From: Methylobacterium sp. Leaf91
GTDB lineage: Bacteria; Pseudomonadota; Alphaproteobacteria; Rhizobiales; Beijerinckiaceae
Reading direction: 5' to 3'
Assembly (NCBI RefSeq): GCF_001422815.1
Contig: NZ_LMMP01000011.1
Coordinates: 1,193 to 65,192, forward strand
Length of the DNA: 64,000 nt
Part shown: positions 39,636-48,586 of the stretch, piece by piece
Position numbering within the stretch: the first letter of the stretch is position 1
Layout: every line of letters starts with the position of its first letter
Notes under the pieces: model-generated
Told to the model about the DNA's origin: nothing
Seen by the model: the letters and a program-made list of their open reading frames with translations, nothing else
The model's database searches: none
Position numbers and translations under genes: made by a program

Positions 39636-39909
39636 ACTCCAGTTTCTGCCTTCCGCGCTCAAGGAGTGGCACAAGCTCGGCGAGACGCTCCGGGGGCAGT
39701 TCAAGAAGAAGCTGGCGGAGCGTCTGCTGAACCCGAGGGTCGAAGCGGACAAGCTGCGCGATGCCGACCTGAAGGATTGCTACAAGATCAAGCTGAGGTC
39801 CGCAGGCTATCGCCTGGTCTACCGTGTCGATGACACGACGGTCACCGTGACGGTGGTGGCGGTCGGCAAGCGGGAGCGAAGTGCCGTATACGGAGCCGCC
39901 AAGCGGTAG
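39625..39909 (+). CDS. RelE-family toxin
   Basis: 94 residues. RelE fold pattern: FELQFLPSALKEWHKLGETL, ADLKDCYKIKLRSAGYRLVY, VTVVAVGKRERSAVY, including the basic Lys/Arg and terminal Tyr used in ribosome-dependent mRNA cleavage. Partner of the preceding antitoxin. Confidence 0.88.
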   Translation: MPFELQFLPSALKEWHKLGETLRGQFKKKLAERLLNPRVEADKLRDADLKDCYKIKLRSAGYRLVYRVDDTTVTVTVVAVGKRERSAVYGAAKR

Positions 39910-39924
39910 CGCCGCCGCTACCGC

Positions 39925-40686
39925 CTAACCCCGCTGCCGCGCCTGCCCGGTCGGGCAGATGTCCAGCAGCACGCATCTCCCGCACGCCGGATTGCGGTGA
40001 TGGCACACGGCCTGGCCATGGAGCATCAGGATCTCGTGGTTGTCGTAGAGATCCTGCGCGCTCCAATCCGCCGGAAGCTGCGCCCGCAGGATCGGATGCG
40101 AGGGGCCGACATCGACCTTCGCGCCGATGAGGCCGGTGCGTTGCGCCACTCGGTGGTGGTGGCTGTCCACCGGCAGGGCCGGCATCCGCAACAGGCTGAA
40201 CGAGAGCACCGCCGCGCTGGTTTTCGGGCCGACGCCCGGAATCGCCTCGAGCCACGAGCGCGCCGCATCGACCTCCATCTCCTTCAGGAAATCGAGCGAA
40301 AGGGAGCCGTGGCGCTCGGCCACCGCCGCCAGGATGGCACGGATGCGGGGAGCCTTCAGTTCCGGCCATGTCACGCCGGAGATGGTGGCCTCGATCTCCT
40401 CCACGGGCGCGCTCACGAGGTCGGCCCAATCCGGGTAGCGTGCCCGCAACGCCTTGAAGGCGCGACCGGAATCGGCATTCCGGGTGCGGTGCGACAGGAG
40501 CGAGGAGACGAGTTCGCTCAAGGGATCGAGGCTGTGGAAATACGGAATCGGGCAGCCGTAGACGGGGCAGAGCCGGCGATGGATCTCGAGCGCCTTGTCC
40601 GTCAGGCTCGCATCCGCGAGGGGAACGGAGCGTCTGGTCTGCCGGGGGCGGGGGCCGGCGAGGTCGTGCCCGGATGCGATGGACAT
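39925..40686 (-). CDS. nth: Endonuclease III-like DNA glycosylase
   Basis: 253 residues from ATG 40686; the frame is open to 40785 but that stretch has no family match. Helix-hairpin-helix IPGVGPKTSAAVLSF with the catalytic Lys, then VDSHHHRV with the catalytic Asp. The C-terminus has the 4Fe-4S ligands in the exact C-x6-C-x2-C-x5-C spacing (CHHRNPACGRCVLLDIC). Removes oxidised pyrimidines and cuts abasic sites. It is divergent from the gcv operon. Confidence 0.88.
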   Translation of the reverse strand: MSIASGHDLAGPRPRQTRRSVPLADASLTDKALEIHRRLCPVYGCPIPYFHSLDPLSELVSSLLSHRTRNADSGRAFKALRARYPDWADLVSAPVEEIEATISGVTWPELKAPRIRAILAAVAERHGSLSLDFLKEMEVDAARSWLEAIPGVGPKTSAAVLSFSLLRMPALPVDSHHHRVAQRTGLIGAKVDVGPSHPILRAQLPADWSAQDLYDNHEILMLHGQAVCHHRNPACGRCVLLDICPTGQARQRG

Positions 40687-40850
40687 GACAACGGAATCCG
40701 CGCCGAGTCCCGCCGGTTCCGATCCGGCGCGAGAGGAAGTGCCGCAGGGCAGCAGTATCGTGCAATAGACTGACAGTTGCGCCAAGGTGAAAGCCCGAAC
40801 CTTGCGCCCCGGCGAAGGTCATGCGAGGCTCTGTCCGTCAGCGAATGACG

Positions 40851-41040
40851 AAGCGGGAGAGCCCAGGCCGGTACCAACCGGTCATGGCGCCGACGGAGCA
40901 ACCACCCCCGGAAACTCTCAGGCACAATCACCGCTTCGTTTTGACAATCTGGAGAGAGGCGCCTTCGCGGGCGTCCACCGAAGGAGAAATCCCGGTCCCT
41001 CGCGGGGCGGGAGAAGCTCTCAGGTAACCGTGACAGATGG
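40851..41040 (+). ncRNA. Tandem glycine riboswitch (gcvT leader)
   Basis: Two aptamers in a row. Aptamer 1 (40851-40925) has GGGAGAGCC, the GCCGACGGAGCAA core and AAACTCTCAGGCA. Aptamer 2 (40949-41040) has GGAGAGAGGC, CCACCGAAGGAGAAA and AAGCTCTCAGGTAAC. These are the conserved elements of the glycine class. The P1 strand CAGA (41034-41037) of aptamer 2 can pair with TCTG (40948-40951). The region from 40687 to 40850 shows nothing beyond promoter space. Confidence 0.93.
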
Positions 41041-41092
41041 GGGTAGCCGGATCGCTCGATCGAGCATCCGGAGCCGATCTGTCATGGGGTGA
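41031..41092 (+). promoter_or_regulatory. Expression platform of the glycine riboswitch
   Basis: TGACAGAT (41031-41038) pairs perfectly with ATCTGTCA (41077-41084), directly before the ribosome site GGGGTGA (41086-41092). It shares bases with P1 of aptamer 2, so the two helices exclude one another. Glycine binding should free the ribosome site (an ON switch). Confidence 0.65.
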
Positions 41093-41096
41093 CCAG

Positions 41097-42227
41097 ATGC
41101 CGCTCGACGCTTCCAGCACACCGCTTCACGCGCTCCATCTGCGCCACGGCGCCCGCATGGTGCCCTTCGCGGGTTATGCGCTGCCGCTCCATTATCCGGC
41201 CGGCCTGATCGCCGAACACCTGCACACCCGCAAGGCGGCCGGTCTGTTCGACGTGTCGCATATGGGCCAGATCCAGCTGAAGCCAGGTCCGGGCGGCATG
41301 GCGGAGCTCGCGCGCGCCCTCGAAACCCTCCTGCCGATCGACGTGCTGGGGCTGGCGCCCGGCCGGCAGCGCTACGGTTTCCTCACCGGTGACACCGGCG
41401 GCATCCTCGACGACCTCATGGTCGCGCGCCTCGACGACAGCCTGGTCGTGGTGGTCAACGCAGCCAACAAGATGGCGGACGAGGCCCATCTTCGCGCTCA
41501 TCTGGACGGCCTGTGCGAGATCACGGTGCTGCCCCGGGCGCTCCTCGCCCTCCAGGGGCCGATGGCCGAAAGCGCCCTGGCACGGCTCGCCCCGGAGGCC
41601 GCCGCCATGCGCTTCCTCGATGTGAAGTGGGTGGAGCTCCTCGGCGCGTCCGCCCTCGTCAGCCGCTCCGGCTATACCGGGGAGGACGGGTTCGAGATCT
41701 CCCTTCCCGAGGATGCCGCGGATGCGGTCGCCGAGGCGTTGCTGCAGGACAGGGACGTGGAGCCCGTCGGCCTCGGCGCACGCGATTCCCTGCGGCTGGA
41801 AGCCGGCCTGTGTCTGCACGGAGCCGATATCGATGCCGGGACGAGCCCGGTCGAGGCCGGTCTGACCTGGGCGATCCAGCCGGTCCGCCGCGAGGGCGGC
41901 GCGCGCGCGGGTGGCTTTCCGGGCGCTGAGCGCATCCTCCGCGAGATCGGTGACGGTCCCGCGTCGCGACGCGTCGGCCTGCTGCCGGAGGGCCCGACCC
42001 CGGTGCGGGGAGGGGCCGCGCTCGTCGCAGAGGAAGCCGGCGAGGCCATCGGCCGGGTCACCTCCGGCGGCTTCAGCCCCAGCCGCAAGGCGCCCATCGC
42101 CATGGGCTACGTCCCCGCCGCCCTGTCGACGCCCGGCACCCGCCTCTTCGCGGAAGTGCGCGGCCGGCGCCTGCCGGTCTCGGTCGTGGCGCTTCCCTTC
42201 GTGCCGGCGCGCTTCAAGCGCAGCTGA
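41097..42227 (+). CDS. gcvT: Glycine cleavage system T protein (aminomethyltransferase)
   Basis: 376 residues from ATG 41097. Transfers the methylene group from lipoyl-GcvH to tetrahydrofolate, releasing ammonia. Visible: MVPFAGYALPLHYPAGLIAE, LFDVSHMGQIQL and the folate-site GYTGEDGFEISLP with DSLRLEAGLCLHGADID. C-terminal barrel GRVTSGGFSPSRKAPIAMGY. First gene of gcvTHP, controlled by the tandem riboswitch just upstream. In a methylotroph it would supply C1 units and recover glycine. Confidence 0.95.
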   Translation: MPLDASSTPLHALHLRHGARMVPFAGYALPLHYPAGLIAEHLHTRKAAGLFDVSHMGQIQLKPGPGGMAELARALETLLPIDVLGLAPGRQRYGFLTGDTGGILDDLMVARLDDSLVVVVNAANKMADEAHLRAHLDGLCEITVLPRALLALQGPMAESALARLAPEAAAMRFLDVKWVELLGASALVSRSGYTGEDGFEISLPEDAADAVAEALLQDRDVEPVGLGARDSLRLEAGLCLHGADIDAGTSPVEAGLTWAIQPVRREGGARAGGFPGAERILREIGDGPASRRVGLLPEGPTPVRGGAALVAEEAGEAIGRVTSGGFSPSRKAPIAMGYVPAALSTPGTRLFAEVRGRRLPVSVVALPFVPARFKRS

Positions 42228-42278
42228 ATCCCGGCCCCCGGCCGACTTCCCCCACACCACCTCTTCACGGAGCGCATC

Positions 42279-42641
42279 ATGCTGAAATTCACGGACGAGC
42301 ACGAGTGGCTGGCCATCGAGGGCGATGTCGCCACCATCGGCATCACCACCCATGCGGCAGAGCAGCTCGGAGACCTCGTCTTCGTCGAACTCCCCAAGGT
42401 CGGCGCCAAGCTCGTCAAGGGCGAGGCCGCGGCGGTGGTGGAATCGGTGAAGGCCGCGTCCGATGTGTTCGCCCCGGTCTCGGGTGAGGTGACCGAAATC
42501 AACGAGGCCGCCGTGTCGGACCCGGCCAGCATCGGCACCGACCCGCAGGGCGCGGGCTGGCTCTATCGCCTCCGCCTCGACGACGTCGCCTCCCTCGACG
42601 GATTGATGGACGAGGCCGCCTACGCCGAGTTCGCGAAGTAG
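42279..42641 (+). CDS. gcvH: Glycine cleavage system H protein
   Basis: 120 residues. The lipoyl carrier: begins [20 protein letters not shown] and has the lipoylation-site segment [20 protein letters not shown] with the modified Lys about residue 61. It shuttles the aminomethyl group between P, T and L proteins. 51 bases after gcvT. Confidence 0.96.
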   Translation: MLKFTDEHEWLAIEGDVATIGITTHAAEQLGDLVFVELPKVGAKLVKGEAAAVVESVKAASDVFAPVSGEVTEINEAAVSDPASIGTDPQGAGWLYRLRLDDVASLDGLMDEAAYAEFAK

Positions 42642-42650
42642 CGCCCAATC

Positions 42651-42845
42651 CACCCTCCCCCCGCAGACCTCGGGCCTGCCCGAGATCTGTTCCTGAGTGC
42701 CCAAATGGGGCCAAGCCCAATTTGGGTGGGGGAGGGTGCCTGCGGAGCAGGCGGGAGAGAGGGCGACCTCTCCGGACAACGCGCTCCCCTCTCCCGACCC
42801 GCATTCGCGGGCCACCCTCTCCCGCAGAGGGCAGAGGGACGCGCA
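42651..42845. repeat. Intergenic palindromic cluster between gcvH and gcvP
   Basis: CACCCTCCCCC (42651-42661) and GGGGGAGGGTG (42728-42738) form an 11-bp perfect stem that encloses CTCGGGC/GCCCGAG (42669-42684) and CCCAAAT/ATTTGGG (42700-42726). Similar GATCTC..GGCAGGCCCGAGATC text occurs at 46127-46148. It lies inside the gcv transcript. Confidence 0.65.
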
Positions 42846-42875
42846 CAGCCGTCAATTGCACCTCCGAGGCCCATC

Positions 42876-45722
42876 ATGCCAAACGATCGCTACGATCCCT
42901 ACGATTTCGCCAATCGCCGCCATATCGGTCCGACCACCGCCGAAATCGCGGCGATGCTGGCCGTGATCGGCTCCGAGAGCCTGCACGGCCTCGTGGACGA
43001 GACCTTGCCGGCTGACATCCGCCAGGAAGAGCGCATCGATTTCGGCACGTCGCTCACCGAGCGCCGGGTGCTCGAACATATGCGCGGCATCGCCGATAAG
43101 AACCGGCTTCTCGTCTCGCTCATCGGCCAGGGCTACCACGGCACCACGATGCCGCCGGTGATCCAGCGCAACATCTTCGAGAACCCGGCTTGGTACACCG
43201 CCTATTCGCCCTACCAGCCCGAGATCAGCCAGGGCCGGCTCGAGGCGCTGCTGAACTTCCAGACCCTGGTCTGCGACCTCACCGGCCTCGACATCGCCAA
43301 TGCCTCGCTCCTCGACGAGGCCACGGCGGCGGCGGAAGCCATGGGCATGGCCTCGCGTATCGCCCGCAACGGCAAGACCGCCTTCTTCGTCGACGGCGAA
43401 TGCCTGCCCCAGACCATCGCCGTCCTGAAGACCCGTGCCGCGCCGCTGGGCTGGACCATCGTCGTCGGCGACCCGTCGACCGATCTCGACCCCACGGAGG
43501 TCTTCGGCGCGGTCTTCCAATATCCCGGCGTCTGCGGCGCCATCCACGATTTTTCGGAGATCATCGCCCGCCTGCACGAGGCCGGCGCGGTCGCGGTGAT
43601 GGCCGCGGATCCCCTGGCCCTCACCCTGCTGAAGCCCCCCGGCGAAATGGGCGCCGACATCGCCATCGGCTCGATGCAGCGCTACGGCGTACCCATGGGC
43701 TATGGCGGCCCGCACGCGGCCTATCTCTCCACCCGCGAGGCGCATAAGCGCACCTTGCCGGGCCGGCTCGTGGGCGTCTCCGTCGATGCGCGGGGGAACC
43801 GGGCCTATCGCCTCGCCCTGCAGACCCGCGAGCAGCATATCCGTCGTGAGAAGGCGACGTCGAACATCTGCACCGCACAGGTGCTGCTGGCGGTCATCGC
43901 CGGCATGTACGCGGTGTTCCACGGGCCGCGCGGATTGAAGGCCATCGCCGCCCGGGTCCACCGCGACGCGGTGCGCCTCGCCGAAGGGCTTGAGAGTCTC
44001 GGCTTCACCGTCGAGCCGAAGGGCTTCTTTGACACGATCACCGTCGAGGTCGGCGCCTTCCAGGGGTTGATCCTGCAGAACGCGGTGAAGAACGGCATCA
44101 ACCTACGGAAAGTGGGCTCGGACCGTATCGGCATCACCGTCGACGAGCGTACCCGGCCCGACATCGTCCAGGCGGTATGGCGCGCCTTCGGCGGCGAAGG
44201 TCTGAGCTATGACGAGGCTTGGCCGGCGCAGCGTCTCCCCGAGGCGAATCTCCGCACCTCCGTCTATCTCACCCACCCGATCTTCCACATGAACCGGGCC
44301 GAGAGCGAGATGACGCGTTACATGCGTCGCCTCGCCGACCGCGACCTGGCGCTGGACCGCGCGATGATCCCGCTCGGCTCGTGCACGATGAAGCTCAACG
44401 CCACCGCCGAGATGCTGCCGATCTCCTGGCCGGAATTCTCGGAGATCCACCCCTTCGTGCCGGCGGATCAGGCCGAGGGATACCAGGAACTCCTGCGCGA
44501 CTTCTCCGACAAGCTCTGCGCGATCACCGGCTACGACGCGATCTCGATGCAGCCGAATTCCGGCGCGCAGGGGGAATATGCCGGCTTGCTCGCTATCCGG
44601 GCCTACCACCTCTCGCGCGGGGAGGGGCACCGCAAGGTCTGCCTGATCCCGTCCTCGGCGCACGGCACCAACCCGGCCTCGGCGCAGATGTGCGGCATGA
44701 GCGTCGTCGTGGTCGGCGCCGACCAGCACGGCAACATCGACGTGGAGGACTTTTCGCGGAAGGCCGAGTTGCACGGCGAAAACCTCGCGGCCTGCATGAT
44801 CACCTATCCGTCGACGCATGGGGTGTTCGAGGTGCGGGTCCGAGAGATCTGCGACATCGTCCATGCCCATGGCGGCCAGGTCTATCTCGACGGGGCCAAC
44901 CTCAATGCCATGGTGGGCCTTGCGCGCCCCGGCGATATCGGCGCCGATGTCAGCCACCTCAACCTGCACAAGACCTTCTGCATCCCCCATGGCGGCGGCG
45001 GCCCCGGCATGGGTCCCATCGGCGTCAAGGCGCATCTCATCCCGTTCCTGCCCTCCGATCCGCGTACGGCCGAGGAAGGGGCCGTCTCGGCGGCGCCCTA
45101 CGGCTCGGCCTCGATCCTGCCGATCTCGTGGAGCTACTGCCTGCTGATGGGCGGGCGCGGCCTCACCCAGGCCACCCGCGTGGCCATCCTCAACGCCAAT
45201 TACATCGCGAGCCGCCTGAAGGGCGCCTATCCGGTGCTCTATGCCGGGGCACAGGGCCGGGTGGCGCATGAATGCATCATCGACGTGCGGCCGTTCCAGA
45301 AATCGGCCGGGATCGGCGTCGAGGACATCGCCAAGCGGCTGATCGATTGCGGCTTCCACCCGCCGACCATGAGCTGGCCGGTGGCCGGCACCCTGATGAT
45401 CGAACCCACGGAATCCGAGACCAAGGGCGAGATCGACCGATTCTGCGATGCGATGCTGGCGATCCGCGAGGAGATCCGCGCCATCGAGGAAGGCCGGATG
45501 GACAAGGTCGACAACCCGCTGAAACACGCGCCGCACACGGTGGCGGACCTGATCGGCCCGTGGGAGCGGCCCTATTCCCGCGAGGCGGCGTGTTTCCCCT
45601 CGGGAAGTCTCGGCATGGACAAGTACTGGCCGCCGATCAACCGCGTCGACAACGCCTACGGCGACCGCAACCTCGTCTGCTCCTGCCCGCCGGTGGATGC
45701 CTATAGCGAGGCGGCCGAATAG
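42876..45722 (+). CDS. gcvP: Glycine dehydrogenase (decarboxylating), P protein
   Basis: 948 residues, the fused homodimeric form with both P1- and P2-like halves. PLP-binding Lys in [20 protein letters not shown] (about residue 698); N-terminal [18 protein letters not shown] and [15 protein letters not shown] segments. It decarboxylates glycine and loads the remainder on GcvH. Start [11 protein letters not shown] fits the family; the open frame upstream runs through a repeat. Confidence 0.96.
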   Translation: MPNDRYDPYDFANRRHIGPTTAEIAAMLAVIGSESLHGLVDETLPADIRQEERIDFGTSLTERRVLEHMRGIADKNRLLVSLIGQGYHGTTMPPVIQRNIFENPAWYTAYSPYQPEISQGRLEALLNFQTLVCDLTGLDIANASLLDEATAAAEAMGMASRIARNGKTAFFVDGECLPQTIAVLKTRAAPLGWTIVVGDPSTDLDPTEVFGAVFQYPGVCGAIHDFSEIIARLHEAGAVAVMAADPLALTLLKPPGEMGADIAIGSMQRYGVPMGYGGPHAAYLSTREAHKRTLPGRLVGVSVDARGNRAYRLALQTREQHIRREKATSNICTAQVLLAVIAGMYAVFHGPRGLKAIAARVHRDAVRLAEGLESLGFTVEPKGFFDTITVEVGAFQGLILQNAVKNGINLRKVGSDRIGITVDERTRPDIVQAVWRAFGGEGLSYDEAWPAQRLPEANLRTSVYLTHPIFHMNRAESEMTRYMRRLADRDLALDRAMIPLGSCTMKLNATAEMLPISWPEFSEIHPFVPADQAEGYQELLRDFSDKLCAITGYDAISMQPNSGAQGEYAGLLAIRAYHLSRGEGHRKVCLIPSSAHGTNPASAQMCGMSVVVVGADQHGNIDVEDFSRKAELHGENLAACMITYPSTHGVFEVRVREICDIVHAHGGQVYLDGANLNAMVGLARPGDIGADVSHLNLHKTFCIPHGGGGPGMGPIGVKAHLIPFLPSDPRTAEEGAVSAAPYGSASILPISWSYCLLMGGRGLTQATRVAILNANYIASRLKGAYPVLYAGAQGRVAHECIIDVRPFQKSAGIGVEDIAKRLIDCGFHPPTMSWPVAGTLMIEPTESETKGEIDRFCDAMLAIREEIRAIEEGRMDKVDNPLKHAPHTVADLIGPWERPYSREAACFPSGSLGMDKYWPPINRVDNAYGDRNLVCSCPPVDAYSEAAE

Positions 45723-45770
45723 GGCGGGTTTTCCGCCTCCTCGCCTACTGGTTCCACACCTCTCCTCCTA

Positions 45771-46120
45771 CGGGCAGAGCGCGTCCCTCTCCCCCTTGTG
45801 GCAGGGCGATCGCATATGACACCACGCCGTCATTCCGGGTCGCCACAGGCGAGCCCGGACCCGGAGGGCCGCGCCAGAGGCGTGCAATCCAGAGCCGCCG
45901 ACAGTGTAAAGTCCTGCACCACTTGTGTTTCTGGATCCCGGGCTCCGCTGCGCGGACCCGGGATGACGGGGTGGTGCCAGCGGGTTTCTGACAGGCGAAT
46001 CGGCATATGCGATCGCCCTGCCTTCCAGGAGAGGTTAGGAGTGGGGGTGGCTCCGCCAGCCTCGGCGGTATGAGGGTCGCCCAACCACCCCCACCTCCAA
46101 CTCCTCCCCACAAGCTCGAC
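45771..46120. repeat. Long imperfect inverted repeat, interrupted copy
   Basis: The sequence GGCAGAGCGCGTCCCTCTCC (45775 on) continues to CCCTTGTGG (45801), breaks off, and resumes at GGAGAGGTTAGG (46028) with AGTGGGGGTGG and then AACCACCCCCACCTCCAACT (46084 on). Intact copies are at 51716-51845 and, inverted, at 60115-60240. The rest of the 502-base gap before ogt holds no gene. Confidence 0.75.
45802..46020. mobile_element. Small element with 17-bp terminal inverted repeats (MITE-like)
   Basis: Left end CAGGGCGATCGCATATG (45802-45818) and right end CATATGCGATCGCCCTG (46004-46020) are perfect inverted repeats bounding 219 bases with no coding capacity. Inside each end is an inverted copy of ACCAC..CCGTCATTCCGGG-type text, the palindrome also seen after rpoA. 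It splits a longer repeat at TTGTGG/GGAGAGG, which shows it is an insertion. No clear target-site duplication was seen (CCTTCCA lies at the right junction). Confidence 0.7.
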
Positions 46121-46224
46121 GGATCTCAGGCAGGCCCGAGATCCGCTGGGGAGGAGGGCCGCTTCCCTCCGTGTAGGATGGCGGTCTCCCGAGGCGCGCA
46201 ACCGCCGGCCCGAGACGATCCGCC

Positions 46225-46737
46225 ATGCCCGACACCCGCTACACTTTCCTCGACACGCCCATCGGCGCGCTGCTTCTCGCGGGAGCGGACGAGTGCCTGC
46301 GCTGCATCGGCTTTCCCACCGGCAAGGGCGCGGTGACACCCCGGGCCGACTGGCACCAGGACGACGCGGCCTTCGCCGAAGCCCGGCGGCAATTGAGTGC
46401 CTATTTCGAAGGCCGGCTGACCCGGTTCGACCTCGAACTCGACCCGCGCGGCACGCCGTTCCAGAGGCAAGTCTGGACCGCGCTCATGGACATCCCGCCG
46501 GGCGAGACGATCAGCTACGGCGAGTTGGCCAGGCGAATCGGCCGTCCGAGCGCCAGCCGGGCGGTGGGGGCCGCCAACGGCGCCAACCCGCTCCCCATCG
46601 TCGTTCCCTGCCACCGGGTCATCGGCGCGGCGGGCAGCCTCACGGGGTTCGCCGGCGGCCTCGATACGAAACGATGGCTGCTCGCGCTTGAGCGCGGGGC
46701 GACCTCCAGGGTCTCGGCGCAGCTCAGCCTGCTCTGA
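46225..46737 (+). CDS. ogt: Methylated-DNA-protein-cysteine methyltransferase
   Basis: 170 residues. Suicide repair of O6-methylguanine. The active site PCHRVIGAAGSLTGFAGG and the helix-turn-helix GETISYGELARRIGRPSASR are present; the short N-domain fits Ogt rather than Ada. An unpaired 8-bp hairpin follows the stop. Confidence 0.93.
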   Translation: MPDTRYTFLDTPIGALLLAGADECLRCIGFPTGKGAVTPRADWHQDDAAFAEARRQLSAYFEGRLTRFDLELDPRGTPFQRQVWTALMDIPPGETISYGELARRIGRPSASRAVGAANGANPLPIVVPCHRVIGAAGSLTGFAGGLDTKRWLLALERGATSRVSAQLSLL

Positions 46738-46760
46738 ACCCGGCGCGATGCTTTCGATCT

Positions 46761-46787
46761 GGGGATGTCGCTATTCTCCACATCCCC
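46761..46787. other. Hairpin after ogt
   Basis: GGGGATGT (46761-46768) and ACATCCCC (46780-46787) form a perfect 8-bp stem with an 11-base loop, 23 bases past the ogt stop. No T-run follows. Confidence 0.4.
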
Positions 46788-46909
46788 ACCGCGACGACAA
46801 GCAGGCCCGTCCGCAGACACGCCCTGCGTGTTTCGAATTTTGGCGCATCCCGTTCCTGACGTATCCGCCTCTCCAGCGGCCCAACGACGGGGCCGAGCCG
46901 GAGGGATGA

Positions 46910-48574
46910 ATGGCGGGACCGGACAATCGTCTGAGCGGGCTCGGCAAGGACGCGATGCGCCTGCTGCGTCCGATCTGGCCGCTCGTGGCCGTGTCCTCGG
47001 CGATCGGGGCGCTGAGCGGCCTCGCCACGGCGACGGTTCTGGCCAAGGTCAACACGGCCATCCATGCGGATGGCGGTCTTTCCGAGACTTTCATTCCCGT
47101 CTTCCTCGGCCTCGTCCTTCTCGGCGTGGGCGGGTCCCTTCTCTCCGGGCTCGGCAGCGCCCTGGCGAGCGGACGCATCAGCGCCGGCCTCAGCCGCGAT
47201 CTCGCCGACATGATCCTCACGGCGCCCATCGACCGCATCGAGCAGATCGGCCGCCACAAGGTCCTCGCTTCGCTCAACACGGATGCCGGCACGCTGTCGA
47301 CGACGGTGGCGATGCTGTCGGGGCTCATCATCCAGAGCGGCGTCACCGCCGGATGCCTCGTCTACATGCTCACCTTGTCAGCCCCGCTCCTCGCCATCAC
47401 CCTGCTGGTCTTCGGCCTCGGCAGCTATGTCGAGAACATCCTGCGCCGCCGCGCCATGGTCGGCTACCGCACGCGCCGCTCCCTCGCCGACACGATGCAG
47501 AAGCATTTCCAGAGCCTGACCGAAGGCAGCCGGGAATTGCGGCTCAACCGGCAGCGCCGGATGCGGTTGAGGGACGGGGCCCTGACCTCCTCCATCGAGG
47601 AGCTCCGCCGCAACGAATTCAGGACCCATACGCTCCTCGAATTCTCCTACCTGACGAAGAAGCTGGCCCTGTTCGCCACGATCGCGGCCATCGTGACCTA
47701 CAAGGCGACTCTGGGGATCGACAACGCCGTCCTCTCCGGCTTCGTCCTCGTGCTGCTCTATATCGAGCTGCCGGTCACCTATATCCTCGCCATCCTGCCC
47801 GAGATCGGCAGGGCCCGGATCGCCTACCAGCGCATCGCCGAATTCTCGGCCGGACGCACCGTCTCGGAGCCGAACCTGCTCGCGTCGGTGGAAACACGGA
47901 CGCCCCGTGCGATCAGTGACATCGAGCTTCGCGGCGTCAGCCACGCTTTCCCGGCCGTCGAGGGCAAGCCGGGCTTCACCCTCGGCCCCATCGACCTCAC
48001 CGTGCGGCGGGGGGAGATCCTGTTCATCGTCGGCGAGAACGGCTCGGGCAAGACCACCCTGATCAAGCTGATCCTCGGCCTGTATCCGCCACAGACCGGC
48101 ACCCTGTTCCTCGACGGGGCGCCGGTGACGGACGAGACGCGGGACGCCTACCGCCAGCATTTCTCGGCGGTGTTCTTCGATTACTACCTGTTCGACGATC
48201 TCGTCCTGCCCGCCGGGGCGGATCCGGCGGCGGCGGATGCCTATCTCGAGACCCTGGACCTCGCCCACAAGGTGACGATCCGGGACGGGGCCTTCTCCAC
48301 CGTCGATCTCTCGGCCGGGCAGCGCAAGCGCCTGGCCCTGGTTCAGGCCTATCTCGAAGGGCGGCCGGTCCTCGTCCTCGACGAGTGGGCGGCGGAGCAG
48401 GACCCCACCTTCCGCCGCCTGTTCTACACACGGCTCCTGCCGGACCTGAAGCGTGAGGGCCGGACCCTGATCGTCATCAGCCATGACGACCGCTACTTCG
48501 ATGCGGCCGACCGGGTGATCCACCTGAACAACGGCGCGATCCTGGAAGCTCCCCGAACGGAAGCGACCGCGTGA
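46910..48574 (+). CDS. Cyclic-peptide/siderophore-type ABC exporter (SyrD/PvdE family)
   Basis: 554 residues, a half transporter with permease and ATPase fused. Six membrane helices in about 20-300, then the ATPase (about 335-545): Walker A GENGSGKTT, signature LSAGQRKRLALVQAYLEGR, Walker B VLVLDEWAAEQDP and switch His in VISHDDRYFD. The LSAGQRKR and DEWAAEQDP variants are those of the SyrD/PvdE group, which exports lipopeptides or pyoverdine precursor. No peptide synthetase gene is nearby, so the cargo is unknown. It starts after GGAGGG. Confidence 0.88.
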   Translation: MAGPDNRLSGLGKDAMRLLRPIWPLVAVSSAIGALSGLATATVLAKVNTAIHADGGLSETFIPVFLGLVLLGVGGSLLSGLGSALASGRISAGLSRDLADMILTAPIDRIEQIGRHKVLASLNTDAGTLSTTVAMLSGLIIQSGVTAGCLVYMLTLSAPLLAITLLVFGLGSYVENILRRRAMVGYRTRRSLADTMQKHFQSLTEGSRELRLNRQRRMRLRDGALTSSIEELRRNEFRTHTLLEFSYLTKKLALFATIAAIVTYKATLGIDNAVLSGFVLVLLYIELPVTYILAILPEIGRARIAYQRIAEFSAGRTVSEPNLLASVETRTPRAISDIELRGVSHAFPAVEGKPGFTLGPIDLTVRRGEILFIVGENGSGKTTLIKLILGLYPPQTGTLFLDGAPVTDETRDAYRQHFSAVFFDYYLFDDLVLPAGADPAAADAYLETLDLAHKVTIRDGAFSTVDLSAGQRKRLALVQAYLEGRPVLVLDEWAAEQDPTFRRLFYTRLLPDLKREGRTLIVISHDDRYFDAADRVIHLNNGAILEAPRTEATA

Positions 48575-48586
48575 GCGAGACTCCGC

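Noticed and set aside
42705..42875. Upstream in-frame extension of gcvP
   Set aside because: Runs through intergenic palindromes; family homology begins at 42876.
45723..46224. CRISPR-like array among the intergenic repeats
   Set aside because: The repeats are inverted and non-periodic with no spacers; no cas genes in the window.
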